The position numbers and the translations under genes were made by a program. Below are positions 36,463 through 48,538 of a stretch of 64,000 nt of DNA, piece after piece; the first letter of the stretch is position 1; every line of letters starts with the position of its first letter. The stretch spans positions 150,303,405 to 150,367,404 of the forward strand of contig OV884012.1 in assembly GCA_930367205.1 (NCBI GenBank), given 5' to 3'. The DNA is from Acanthosoma haemorrhoidale (Eukaryota > Arthropoda > Insecta > Hemiptera > Acanthosomatidae). The notes under the pieces are model-generated. The model was not told the DNA's origin and ran no database searches. It saw nothing but the letters and a program-made list of their open reading frames with translations.

Positions 36463-37150
36463 TTTCTTAGGGTAAGGTAGGTAAAATAGGTTAGGATACG
36501 TGGTCTTGGACTGCCACGAGCTCACACTCGGAATCTTAGGTTAAGCGGGAGCTGTCCCCCAAGAGCGAATGTGAACCGGAAAGAGACAAACTAGACCGCT
36601 GGGGGAAACGCTACTAGGTAAATATGTAGGGCCCCAGATATCGTTGTCTGCATGGAAGGGGTACCTTCCAAGTATATGCTAGGTTTAGCGAGGCGATGCC
36701 AGGGAATTCCACTAGGAAGGTATGCTCCTCAGGTAACCCCGGACTAAAACATAGAAAGTTTGGTAAGGAGAGGTGAAGAGGTTAAATAAGAAGATAAGAT
36801 TGCGGCACTTAAGCGTGACTACCAGTCCCGAAGCTCGACTGGAACTGAACAGCGGTGAGCCCAGAATCTGGGCTATATATTGCCTAGCCGTTTGTTCCGG
36901 CTAATCAAACCTGGCTTGGCTTCTGCCAAGGCAGTCTGAGGTGGTTCGATCTTTACTTACCTGAACCTTTATTTGCAACGTTGGTTTTACTGTTGTACAA
37001 TATTTACATTATTTAAATCAGACATGGTATTATTACATTACATTCTAATATTTTATATATATCATATATTTGAATTTTATAAGCTAGCCAGAATATAGTT
37101 TACGTTAATATATTGATATATCAGACTATAACGTAATCTTGTCTATAAAT
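36463..37150 (+). mobile_element. Diverged S-LTR relative
   Basis: Shares the S-LTR order of blocks (ACGTGGTCTTGG, CTCACACTCGG, GTGTGAACCGG-like GAATGTGAACCGGAAAGAG, GGTTTAGCGAGGCGATGCC, CCGGACTAAAACATAGAAAG) but is far more diverged than the other copies. The 3' half is AT-rich and its end is unclear. Confidence 0.6.
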
Positions 37151-37644
37151 ATATTGGCACAACAACGTACATTTTATCTATTCAGATCAATTCAGATATA
37201 TTTGTAAACATTAATACATTGGTATAAACATATGAAACAACAATAAATTATCCCTTCATTCGCCAAACGCATCAGAATTTTTGTGGTTTCTACTGAGTAC
37301 CAACACAGCTTACATGTTAATGATCAGCAAATTTTTGATTCTATGCCTTATTCACTGTAACAAAAAAAGTATTTATTTTTTAATTGGCATTAATTCGTTA
37401 ATGACACTAAGCGTGTTTTTTTTAAGTTAATATTATTTTTTAACGGCGTCCATGGGTGATGAAGCGGTAGCTAGGTCAAACAGAGGGCTTATAATCACTA
37501 TAAAATAAAAATATAAGGGTTTCTATTAATAATAATTAGTGGTGGTACGCGTAAATTTTAATAATTATTGGTTAAAATGAATAAGTGGTGATCGGTTTGC
37601 GTTTTGAGAGCGGTATCTTCTGATTTCCTTTCAAAACTCATACT
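37151..37644. other. Unannotated AT-rich DNA
   Basis: Nothing recognised. Confidence 0.5.
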
Positions 37645-37654
37645 ACCTCGTTAA
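37645..37654. repeat. Target-site duplication of J2, left
   Basis: ACCTCGTTAA, identical to 38348-38357. Confidence 0.88.
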
Positions 37655-38347
37655 TTTTTTTTTTTTTTCTTTCATAGCCCCTTTCAATTTACAAATAATT
37701 ATAGATCCTCAGGCAAATCTATTTACAAATTATTTTTGTATTTCCTGTAGCATCGCTACATTATATACAGGTTTTGTTATTTCATAAAAATTATACAATG
37801 AATAAACAAGTATAATGATATGCATTATACGTGACTGGACTAAAATGACTAATAAAGGTGATGGGGCTCACCTTTTTGATCAACCTTAAAACTAACTTAC
37901 ATACTAATTCTTAAACTAATTTTCCCCGACAGTCTGCTGCCATCGATGCGGGAGGGGTGGTGGGGTCATAGTGTTAAACACTGGGTTTGTCAGGTGCTTC
38001 AACGAGTCAAAACTTAGTGTGTCTCCGGCGGATGAACTCACTCACCGACGGCACATCGAGCAACGGGTGCAGGTCAGCGTTCTTCAACCTCTCGAAACAG
38101 GTATATCGGACCACTTTTCACATGATCCCATTCTGGAAATGTTGGAGACATTTGGCTGTATTGTCAGTCAAGTGGGTAAATAGCGGGGCACTGTACAGCA
38201 GAGCTGGCCGGAGGACACATTTATAGATCATCAATTTGAGACGAAGCGACAAGTTGGGTGAAGTTAGCAAGTGCGATAGCCGGTAAGGCCTTTGTCGTAC
38301 TTTTTCTATTTTATTACTAAAATGAGTAGAGAAATAGAGATGCTTAA
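37655..38347 (-). mobile_element. J2 non-LTR retrotransposon, 5'-truncated
   Basis: Both ends are set by the 10-bp duplications. Minus strand: truncated start at 38347, coding remnant to about 37925 with the same protein blocks as 12943-13463 (frames broken, e.g. a short deletion where the 13-kb copy has GAGTCAAAAAACTTAATG), 3' UTR, poly(A) tail (T tract from 37655). Confidence 0.92.
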
Positions 38348-38357
38348 ACCTCGTTAA
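38348..38357. repeat. Target-site duplication of J2, right
   Basis: ACCTCGTTAA, identical to 37645-37654. Confidence 0.88.
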
Positions 38358-39405
38358 ATTTTTGGTATTGGTTTTTCATTATAAATTAATGGTTTTAATC
38401 GTTGAGAGTATACATAATTATTATTGTGCTTAATGTTGGGGCTAATGGACGGTTAACGTGTCGTGCAAACAGATACACCTGTCCTAGGAGGATTGAATGG
38501 GGTTTGTGGCCCTTGGAGCCTACCGCGTGGCTGAAGTGGTAGGGCGGGGAGAACTAATAGGATTTTGATGGGGGAATTGTCTGTCAAGTGGGGCGGTCGG
38601 TTGTCATTGGTGATGTATGGGCCCTGTCCCCTGGTCCTGTCCCCAGTGTGTGTGTGAGAGCTACTCTGTGCATACAGCACACACACACTGAGAACACTCC
38701 GCACACTGGCACACTGGGCACAGGCCGGATAATTTCAATTTGCCCGCCTCCCCTCTCTGCCTCCTGTCACACGTCACCCGCTCCAATAACACACTCATTA
38801 TACTCACACAACCCTTTCTCTCCATTCCCTTTATTTATAATTAAATTACACCACTAGCCGCTATAATTATTTCATATCTCCGATCATGAACACCAATTTC
38901 ACAAACTACTAGCTTAGTGTACTATAGAGTTTTTAACCTACTTCAATAATTACTAGAGTAATTCTCTATTCTCCACAATTCAATATTTCCTACAGTTTTG
39001 TCAGATGTTTAAAACCAGAAATCCTAATGCTTTTGCGCAATGGTTCCACATGACCTAGCCATGTGAAAATTCCTATAAGAAGCTAATACAACATTGAAAT
39101 TAAATGAAAAAAATACTTTATTCTGGAGCATTGTCCCCTAACAATAACAACAAGGAACGCCTAGCTGACAAAAAAAAAAGAAATTAAATTCATAACATTA
39201 CACAGATTTGATAAGCTTATAAATACTATGTATATATGTGTAATAAATACTATGTCATTTGCCTATGTACGTATGAGATGACTACAAAGAACCAACAGCA
39301 AAAAATAGCAACAACAAATAAAAATGAGTACAGATTGAAAAAAATTGATGAATAAATAAAACATAGGAAGGAAGAAAGGGGAAGCATAGAAAGTTGCTGG
39401 GATTA
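38358..39405. other. Unannotated interval with a GC-rich island
   Basis: Positions 38450-38800 are GC-rich with CA/GT-rich runs and overlapping ORFs on both strands, none recognised. May be a regulatory or exonic island; no core promoter elements stand out. Confidence 0.35.
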
Positions 39406-39410
39406 TTAAC

Positions 39411-40262
39411 TGTCGGGCACAGGTATGTGAGTCCCCAAGGTGGGGAGGAGACGCCCGCCGCGGGCTACGGTCGCTAAAACCTCTTAGCCACCGTCCGGCG
39501 AGCGCCAAGAAAGCGATAAGGCAGGCGGACCTGTGGTCTTTCACCCTGGCTGCCGGCCTAGTCGGCCGGAAACCTAATTCGTTTGGATCTGACTCCAGAA
39601 GATCTTAGAAGGTGTGCCCCGACAAAGCACTATGTTCAGGAGAAGAGGAACAGGGTAGGTATATAGGTAGTTTATGTGGTCTTGGAATGATCACGAATTC
39701 ACACTCGGTATCTAAGGGTAGGCGAATACCGTCCGGATCCCAAAGGCGAGTGTGAACCGGAGAGAAGCAGACTGGATTGCCGTGGGAGACGCTACTGGTA
39801 ACTTTGTAGGGCCACGGCAACCGTCGTCCGCGAGGGAGAGGTCTCTCCCAAGGAGGTGCTAGTTTTAGCGAAACGAAGGCAGAGATTCCCTCTAGGAAGG
39901 TGTGGGGTCTGACAACGCCGGACTAAAACATAGAGAGGTTAGGAGAGAGTGATGCAGAGGTAGTTGAATGAGAAGACCATGGTTTTGAGTAGAGCAGCAA
40001 GCGCCAGTGCAGAGAGAGAGGAGAGGTAGTGTTCCAAGTGACGGTTCGGCTCGTTATGGTAATTCGGTCTATTGCTGCTGCTTATATAGGTGGCCAGCCG
40101 TGGTGGGGATGGGTCCCTACTTGTGGCTGTTTCTCCCACTAGTTCCTCCCCCCACTCTCACTGACATAACTTTTATTAAATATAATGAAACATAGATACA
40201 AATTTTCTGATACGAGAAGAGGGGAACTTATAATTATTTGTAATTAAGAGGTGGCCACAACA
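39411..40262 (+). mobile_element. Solo S-LTR, 852 bp
   Basis: Starts TGTCGGGCACAGG and ends GGTGGCCACAACA, flanked by TTAAC (39406-39410) and ATAAC (40263-40267), a 5-bp duplication with one mismatch. It has the CGCCCGCCGCGGGCTA head also found at 5574 and the common body. A minus-strand ORF (39605-39820) is shared with the copy at 63198 simply because the LTR body is. A GAGAGAGAG tract lies at about 40011-40022. With no internal region, it is the product of LTR-LTR recombination. Confidence 0.8.
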
Positions 40263-40267
40263 ATAAC

Positions 40268-40951
40268 AAATAAATAAACAGAATAATGCTGATGAATTAT
40301 AAATAGTTATATTGGAGGGAGATAAGGCAAAGTTTAGATATGAAGATTGAGAGAGTTGATGAACGCCACATATCGATGGAAAGAACGGTCAAAGGAAGCA
40401 GATTTCTGAGAGGAGAAATACAAGTAGTAAGGGTGAATTAAGTATTTCGGGATTTAATCACTGATTTGAATTGGGGTAGGTCATTTTAGTCAAGATATTA
40501 TTGAAGAGGAAGAGTCCAAGTATTGGTGATGGGCGGACATAAAGAATCCTTAATTAATTCTTTATTTGGTAGGGAATTGTGTTTCTATCGTGGTAAGTTT
40601 GGGACCCAATTAAAGGAGGCGAAATCCCAAATATTTTTATGTGATATTTGTGGCCATTTTTGCATAATATAATTACAAAAAGTGTAAAAGTATTGTCTTC
40701 TCAATTTTTGTGCAGTTCCTTCCCACTCCTTCCTTATCGCATCTTCTACTATTCCAGAACCAAACGTCACAGCCCTTAAATAGCGGCTTCTTCATTTCCA
40801 TGAAGAAACTTTTACTATGAAAAAACAGAAATGTCTCTCAGGGTGAACAAAGAGGGGCAATTGAGATAATTAAGGCTACTTCCTTGTACCGATATCTAGA
40901 ATAAAATAATGGAAGGCGAAGATTTTAACTATTCGGACACAGTCCAGTTAG
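40268..40951. other. Unannotated AT-rich DNA
   Basis: A 61-codon minus ORF (40585-40770) is unrecognised. Otherwise nothing. Confidence 0.45.
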
Positions 40952-41220
40952 AGTCCTGGCAATGGCCAGTTTCTCCAATCATGTCCTGAGCGTATGTGGC
41001 TCACGCGCTCTTCATCAGCCTCCACTGGCTCGTATCCTCATGACGCGGCTAACGGAGGAGCGTGGGTGACTTCTCATGACTCCGCTTCTTCTTTCGCATG
41101 TGAGGGAGGTGACAACCATGTGAGTGAATGAAAATTGTAAATATGGTATGAATGAGAACATTTATCACAATTACTTATTGCCCAATGAGGCAGATTGTAA
41201 TTTTATCACAATAAACAAGT
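40952..41220 (+). mobile_element. J1 3' UTR fragment
   Basis: Begins GAGTCCTGGCAATGGCCAGT, just after the J1 stop region, and ends with hairpin GCCCAATGAGGC and an AATAAAC terminus. No coding sequence is kept. Confidence 0.85.
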
Positions 41221-42396
41221 TCATACAGTATATATTTAGTACTCACATGAAGTGAGTACACTTGCTTTTTATTGTCTTTATACCCTTTTACTCCTGAACA
41301 CTTACCTTTAAGCTGCATAAATCCTACAATCGACATGATAACTTTGTACTTTGTAAATCCTATGTAAATCTGAAGTTTATAGAAAAAGGCCTCTTATTGC
41401 CTTCTTAATTTTCAGAAAACTGCTTAGCTTTCAAAATATTAATTTTTAATTTATATTACTTCAGTGAGATCTATACCGGTCACCTAAAATTCATTTAATA
41501 TAAAAAAAAGTCGTGAATAATGAAATATCCTTCAAAATCCATCCATACAAAATTTCCGTTATTGGTCCATAAAACTATTGTTTGTTTCCGAGATATCTTA
41601 GAGAGCAAAAGGTTAGGACGTTAATAGCACTCACGGAATAAGATTCTTGTCTTGTGTGTTCCGAAGGCACCTTTAGTACATTTTCATAGTTTTTCGATTC
41701 AAAATTTTAAGCTTTAAAGTATTAGTCAGGTGGAATAGAAGCCTTAATGATGTGGATTTATTACTGGTAATGATTGAGACACAGAGGACTGTTCACTGTT
41801 GTGCTGTTGATGCAGGCAGTTGATGATGTTGATACAGCTGATTAGTGCCTCAGGCGACAAACATTGGCTAATTGATTTGCTGGGGCCGGCCACCTCGGGG
41901 CACTCCTTCCACAATACATTGCAATCAGTAGCCCCCCCCCCCAACTCACTGCTCAATAGTTATGTAGCCTGTACGATCTTATTGACTAGCAGGCTATACG
42001 GTATAATGAGAGCAATAATAACTCATCAGTCATTCTCTACATCATAATTGGAATCGGAACTGTGTAACTCCCGATAAGTACATATAATTGTGAACCCATC
42101 CATTGATTACCATATTTAGCTGTTGTAAAAAGTTTGAACTATATAGATTGAGGGTTGGTCCTTAACAATTGTGAGCATTTATGAACTTTCACGCCGTTCA
42201 ATGGCGGTTCTACATAACAGAACGCCAGCCTGCCTAAATTCACCGATTTTAGGTTTTGAAAATTTGGTGCGTGTCCTCCTCACATAAATACGCCCATTGT
42301 ATATTGATTTATCCACCAAGTTCAAGGTGCCAACTCTAAACAAATAACCACCACAGAACAAATAATATTTTTATCGAATTCTAAACATCTTTTAAG
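41221..42396. other. Unannotated interval
   Basis: AT-rich with a GC-richer patch at 41750-41990 (short C-run). No recognised element or gene. Confidence 0.45.
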
Positions 42397-43318
42397 GGTG
42401 ATGTCGGGTCGTCACGAGGGGGGTGCCTAGTTACCCTAGTCCTGGTGACGAAGTGAGGGTTGATTAAGTTCATGACCTGGACAATCGTTTCATGACGTAA
42501 GACCGTCTGACTCCATATTTCATAGGTATGTGCCCCGAAAAGCACTATTATGTTCAGGAGAAGAGGTACAGGGTAGGTTTATAGGTAGTTTATGTGCTCT
42601 TGGAATTACCACGAATTCACACTCGGTGTCTAAGGATAGGCGAAAACCGTCCGGGTCCCACAGGCGAGTGAGAACCGAAGAGAGGCAGACTAGATTGCCA
42701 TGGGAGACACTGCTAGTAAATTTGCAGGGCTACAACAACCGTTGTCTGCGAGGGAGAGGTCTCTCCCAAGGAGCTGCTAGTTTTAGCGAGGCGAAGGCAG
42801 ATAATCCCACTAGGAGAGTCTGACAAGGCCGGACTAAAACATAGCGAGGTTAGGAAGACAGGTCCACAGGTTTTCATAAATGAGAAGGCCAAGGTTCAAA
42901 CATCAGTGCTGCCGCAAAGTAATCAGTTAGCTGGTCGTCTGGAGAATGAATGACAGCCCCAAACCGCGGGTCTTATATACCCAGCGTAAGTAGCTAATCA
43001 GCTTCGATTTTATTGTACCCAATGTCAGCTTAGTATGTGGTGGCCTTTTTACTTTGACAGCGCTGGCCCGAGTCACTGATACCTGACCCGGGTAAGGGTC
43101 TCCAGCCCTGGTTTAGTTCGTTTTAGTACCTGCTACGGGTACCGGGTGCCCCAGCTCCTATAACTAATTGGCTTGCAGCTGCATCTTTGTTGTTTACAAC
43201 ATTTACAATGATTTATGGTTTGGTAATATAATTTACATTTGTTTAAATTAATTTACAATATATATACAATAGAGTGTAGGGTGGTTTATCTTATATAGTT
43301 AGCGGTCGCTACAGGTGA
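42397..43318 (+). mobile_element. Solo S-LTR, 912 bp, with perfect 5-bp target duplication
   Basis: LTR 42402-43313 starts TGTCGGGTCGTC and ends AGCGGTCGCTACA; GGTGA flanks it on both sides (42397-42401, 43314-43318). It carries the second head type (GTGCCTAGTTACCCTAG) seen at 7456. The TG...CA ends and 5-bp duplication fit Ty3/Gypsy or BEL elements. No internal region is attached. The interior includes the common body and an AT-rich 3' third. Confidence 0.9.
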
Positions 43319-44295
43319 TAACTACAATGGTTGAAAAATGAGCAAAATAGTATAAAATATTACAATAAATTATAATGGTATAAAACTAATAAGAAAGATC
43401 TTCGATTCTTTTCTTATTTTAAAAGTCTAGTTAGGGTCCAGATGTTAATCAGAGCCATACGTCTCTAACAAGACGGCTGAATATATTATAGGTGGCTAGT
43501 TAAATACCTAAATTGTAATTGAATGACTTCGAAAAAATTGGATACTTACTTTCATTAATCTTAAAACATTAAAATATTTTTTTTGAAGAGTCCTCGCTGT
43601 GAAAACTTGGTGGGGGTAGTGGAAATGTATTTGCCAGGATGAAGAGGATGGTGCAAGAAATAGTATGTTAGGAAAAAGGATCCATGTAAACAGAAATGTA
43701 TTGTAATTGGTCGAGGGGTGGCCATTGAGTCGGATAAAGATAGAATCCCGAAATTGGAAGTTGATTATAGAAAGAAGACAGGAAGGCTTCAAACACAATG
43801 GAACAAAGGAATAGTTGCCAGTTGAGGAAGCAATAAATAGCTCCAATGGAGAAAGGAGAACTTTGGAGCATCCAAGTGAGGAAATATTTATATATACAGA
43901 AACCTTAACTAAACCAAACCTCCGATTTATTCAAAGGCTTGGATTGGAAAAGAAATTAATACTTATTATCTTGAATACTTACAAAAGCTTACAAATCTAA
44001 AAAGCAGTGCTTTTCTATGCTTATTAAAAATAATACTAGTGATTTCCATGGACTAGACCGGCATGCCTAAGGTGGAAGGACGGAGTGGAACCAAACGCAA
44101 ATGGTCTTCTGGGGGTCAATTATTGAAGAGCACAGGACATAGCTAGATAGGGGAAGCTCATTGAGGAGGTCAAGGCCCAAGGGTTGTATCGACACGGAAA
44201 TAAGTGAGTGATTTCAATAGGCATATCTCTCCATTACCATAATATAACCTGGCACATGATATTCGGATAAGTTAAATATAACATTTTTTTTTTAA
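43319..44295. other. Unannotated AT-rich DNA
   Basis: A 112-codon minus ORF (43508-43846) overlaps other ORFs and matches no family I know. No splice or promoter signals stand out. Confidence 0.4.
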
Positions 44296-44560
44296 CAACT
44301 TTGTTATGATAAAATTACAATCTCCCTCATTGGGCAATAAGTAATTGCGATAAGTGATCTCATTCATACCATATTTACAATTTTCATTCACTTGCTCATT
44401 CATACAGTATTTACAAACATCTCAGAGACCTCCTAAATCCACATGGTTGTCGCCTCCCTCGCGTGCGAAAGAGGAAGAGGAGTCCTGGGAAGTCCCCCAC
44501 GCTCCTCCGTCAGCCGCGTCGCTGGATAAGAGCGAGCGGAGGCTGACCAAGAGCACAAGA
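44296..44560 (-). mobile_element. J1 3' UTR fragment
   Basis: Complement of a J1 tail from AACAACTTTGTTATG through the hairpin (one arm mutated to GAGGGAG) and UTR, cut off at CCAAGAGCACAAGAG. Confidence 0.82.
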
Positions 44561-47500
44561 GGTTTTGTGTATTTATATCATAAAAGTGTTACTTATCAAT
44601 AATGCAAGCTTCAAAAATTTAATTAACAATTAATCACTGAAAATCTACATCATAAAATAGGTGCTCAGTTTTATCTTATTTGATCAGTGAGTAACTCGTT
44701 AGGCCCCTAATAGTAGGATTGGTAGGAGATATAACCTGGTTTTATGTGACTTTATAATTCCCCAGTCCCTTATTTTATATTATTATGTATCATTCCCCGT
44801 TATTACATTTAAAAATCAATCAGTGTAATCTAAGGTGCTACACGCCTTTCCACAGAACGAGAATAACGTTCCTTTTGCCTTTTTCAAAGTCTTTGAATCG
44901 ATAAATAAGAATTGAAAAATTAACTTAAATAAATCTCTTTGATTAAATGGAGTGAAAAATAGAGAAGCGAATGTGGATCAGACATATCTCTTATCCAATC
45001 ATTCATAATGAAAAATCTGGTATATTGGTGGAGAGAACAGATGGATAGAGAAATAAAATTTGTTTGCTGTTTGAGAATTAGAGTTTGATGGTGGTAGAGA
45101 CAGTTGCCTAGCCCCGGGGTCTGAGTGATGATGTTGACACTGGCTACTGCCTACAGACCATTTGTTAGCTGCCACCCTCCATTGTTCATCCCCTACGCTC
45201 TACCTTCCAACAGAACTGCCTCTTGTTAATAACTCCCTGTGCCTCTAAACAGGGAGCAAAAAGACACTTCAGCGAATATACATTCAAGAAAAACAAAGAC
45301 TTCCAGAGTAAACGCTACTACAGCCTACCTGTATATTACTGCAAGAATCGCTGATGTCTTAAGAATATGTTTTTCAAAATCTATAAAATATTAACATATA
45401 TGGCTATTCCTGCCAAAGTCAATGTTAATTTGTTGAGTGTTAAATTTCCAAAAACACCGGAAAAAAACCTAAGGATTTTGGGTTTTAAAAAAGACCAACG
45501 ACACCCTAAAAATACAATAAAGCTTGTGTTCGCGCTAGGGCTCTTAAGAATCATTAATTTCCCAAACGCCAGAAAATTGCGCCGGTTACGTCGCGAGAAG
45601 CTGGATGTTGGATTGAGTCGGTAAGTGTTACAAAATTGTTAACAGTAAGGCATAAACATTAAACAAAGTATTAAAAATAATATATAAATAACCATTCATT
45701 TCATTCAAAACAAAAAAAACAAACTGATCAGCAATTTAACAGTTAATTTAACCAGGCCTGATTGTTAGTAACTAGAAATAACGAAAAAAGTTTATAGTCA
45801 CGATACGGTGTTTCAGAGAAGAATTTGTAGTATAAACAACGACTTCTTGTTCACAGGGGAACAGGCCCGTATTCTGCTATCTTCATCACTGACCAAGCCA
45901 AGCTCAGGCCTAAAGCCTTGTCCTCCAATACGCAAAGTCCTATTTATTTACTTCCTCGAGCTTTATAGTCTTTCAAACTCTTTTCTCTGGATGTTGATGT
46001 AATAAAATGAAAAATGTTAAAGAGGAATTAAATAAATACATTTCATAACTTACATTTAAAATTTTAATCTTAAACATATGTCCGTATATACAATATTTAC
46101 ATACACTTTTCCTAATTTCCTCTAGCCGAAACAATCAGAAAAAAAGAAAAAAAAGGAAATTTACAATTTTAAAATTTTCCAGTCGTCTCATTACCATAAA
46201 AAAAAATAATAATAATAAAAAAATATTGCTGAAATCCTCTCAAACAAAAATTAAGTTTAAACAAAACAATGAAGTCTCTTACTTTGAATTACCCTCCTAA
46301 TCAAAATTGTATAAACTTATGTATACTGTCCATAGAGCCTGAACAGCTTGCTTTAAAATCGTGATTGCAACTTAACAAATCCGTTTGCTTACATTGATAA
46401 GGGTTATTGCTTGTCCAGCGCCTTTTGACGGCCGCCGACAAAGATACTTTTATTAACCACACTTACAGCCAATTTACATTTCGTTCCTTAACCTTATACA
46501 TTATATCAATGTGGCAAGTTACACATATCACAGAACATATATGCTTATGATATTTTAATAAATAAATTTTTACATCTTTAATCCTATAATATATCATAAT
46601 CCTATTTAAGAATTAAAAATAAGAAAAAAAAACCCGACGGAAACATCCAAATCTCTTTCAACGATCAACCGTAGTTGATTTATAATTAATTACATTCTAT
46701 TTACTTGGTCTTGATAAAACTGACATGATGATCAAAAAGTGAAAAACAAGAGCATATGACTCCTTATGTCTACATCTTAGTTACTGTATCAATTACTTAT
46801 ATAGATTCCTGAAGAGGTAGGTTCATTTCTTACTGCCATAAACTAATTTAATTTAAGATGTTACATTTACTTTGACTTTGTACTTTGACATGATCAAAAA
46901 GTAAAAACAAGGAGATACGGAAAAAATATTCACCTTATAAATATACTTTAGAATTACTTTCATTTATACAGATTCCTCTGGCGTAGATTCATTCCTTATA
47001 GACATATATACAAATTTTCTTTAACTTCTTACATCTACTTTGCATTTGTCTAATTTATTATTGTTATTAAATGTTCACACGAATACGTGAAGTTTACGTG
47101 AAAGATAGGGATATTAATTTAATGTTATTTTGTCCTGACCTTGTCGTAGTGAATTTTATCAACCTATGTCTAGACGCACATTTTAAGATTACGGAGCAAC
47201 TGTCTGATTAATTTACTATCATCTTTGTTCCAAAAGGAAGGCTTTTCTAAACACACCATCGACATTTCTGTGAGTCAATCAACTTCTTTGGAAAAAACAC
47301 CACTATCTGTTTATGAGAGAGACCACCTCGTGTGGACACTACCCCAATCACCTTATTCTATTCCCTTTTTCACTTGTCTAACGCATTCGGAAATTAAAAA
47401 AAAAAATAAGACTATTTCAACGAATGAGCTATTATCGAATTCTGTCTCGATAATTTATATAAATTACTTTTAGCTATTAATGATGTTAAGTAAAATTTTT

Positions 47501-48240
47501 ATACTATAAATCAGAAAAAAATTTATACTACTAAAACAAAAAATAAATATAATACTGTTTGTTGTTGTTTTTATCCATGGCATAGTAGGGCCAATTTAAT
47601 CGCGTAAATATAAATTAATTAATTTGGTCACTCAAAAATATTAAATCAAAGCTATGGCAGCTTCACAATGTATTTTTCTCTGAAATAAAGACTTGAACTC
47701 AGCGCAGGTTAATGAGAAAAGACACCTGAAATGAAGGAAAAAAACACATAGACTGGGAGTAATTCAATCTAATTATTTTCAAGTGTTAAATATATAAATA
47801 TACAGACACATTTGTGTTTTATGTAATTGAACATTTTTTTCATTTAAAACTTATCATTACAGTAATATAAAGAGAACAGCTTATAATCCAGAGTGGTCGC
47901 ATCTAAAAGTGAGCGCCTTTAGAAACTGAAGATGATGGACCGTTCTTGGCGTGAAGAGAGTACATTTCTGAACGACCCTTGTAGGAAAAGTATCGCTTTT
48001 TTTTCCCTGAAAAAATTTTCAAAAGCGTAGACCAAAGTAAAGTTTTTTAATAATTTAAAAGTATGGAATGAAACCTAAGGATATGTTGAGGGAATCCATT
48101 CTTCAGATGAGCAACAAATCCTTATTGAAAAAAGAACGCTTGCGATAAGCCACTTGAAGGGGCCCTTGACCTTCCGGACTTCCATTAAGGAGTAAAAAAG
48201 GCCAGAAGTGAGTGAGACAAAGACAGGAGAGGAAGGATGG
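44561..48240. other. Long AT-rich stretch without recognised genes
   Basis: About 3.7 kb. An 85-codon ORF at 45367-45624 (+) ends beside a GTAAGTG donor-like motif (GAGTCG|GTAAGTG) and has a basic C-terminus (KLRRLRREKLDVGLSR). I do not recognise it, and the upstream part is AT-rich, so it is at best a weak exon candidate. Nothing else found. Confidence 0.4.
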
Positions 48241-48241
48241 T

Positions 48242-48283
48242 AAACATGGCGACCTGGTGAAGACGGAGGTCAAGATGGCGGCC
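48242..48283 (+). promoter_or_regulatory. Possible YY1/PHO-type motif pair
   Basis: CAAGATGGCGGCC at 48271-48283 matches the classic YY1 / Drosophila PHO site (AAGATGGCGGC), and AAACATGGCGACC at 48242-48254 repeats the ATGGCG core in the same orientation 29 bp upstream. They lie in a locally GC-richer patch in an otherwise AT-rich stretch. Binding and any gene controlled are inference. ATGGCG also occurs by chance. Confidence 0.35.
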
Positions 48284-48469
48284 AAGATTGGAAGGGGGTG
48301 GTGTGTTTAGTGGGCACTTAAGGGTGAGCCTTGGCTTACACCCTGCCCAAACGGCTGTTTGTTGTTTTTTAAATTGGTGCCTGCCTAACTGCCGCTCGTA
48401 AAGAGGAATTGTGCCCCGGGGTAGTGGAGGGGGTGCAGTTAAATATTATTGCTACGGTCCCTACCCTTC

Positions 48470-48474
<5 letters not shown>

Positions 48475-48535
<61 letters not shown>
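48475..48535. repeat. (CT)n microsatellite, about 30 repeats
   Basis: About 60 bp of CT dinucleotides. Ser/Leu ORFs through it are artefacts. I see no S-LTR sequence next to this one. Confidence 0.95.
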
Positions 48536-48538
<3 letters not shown>

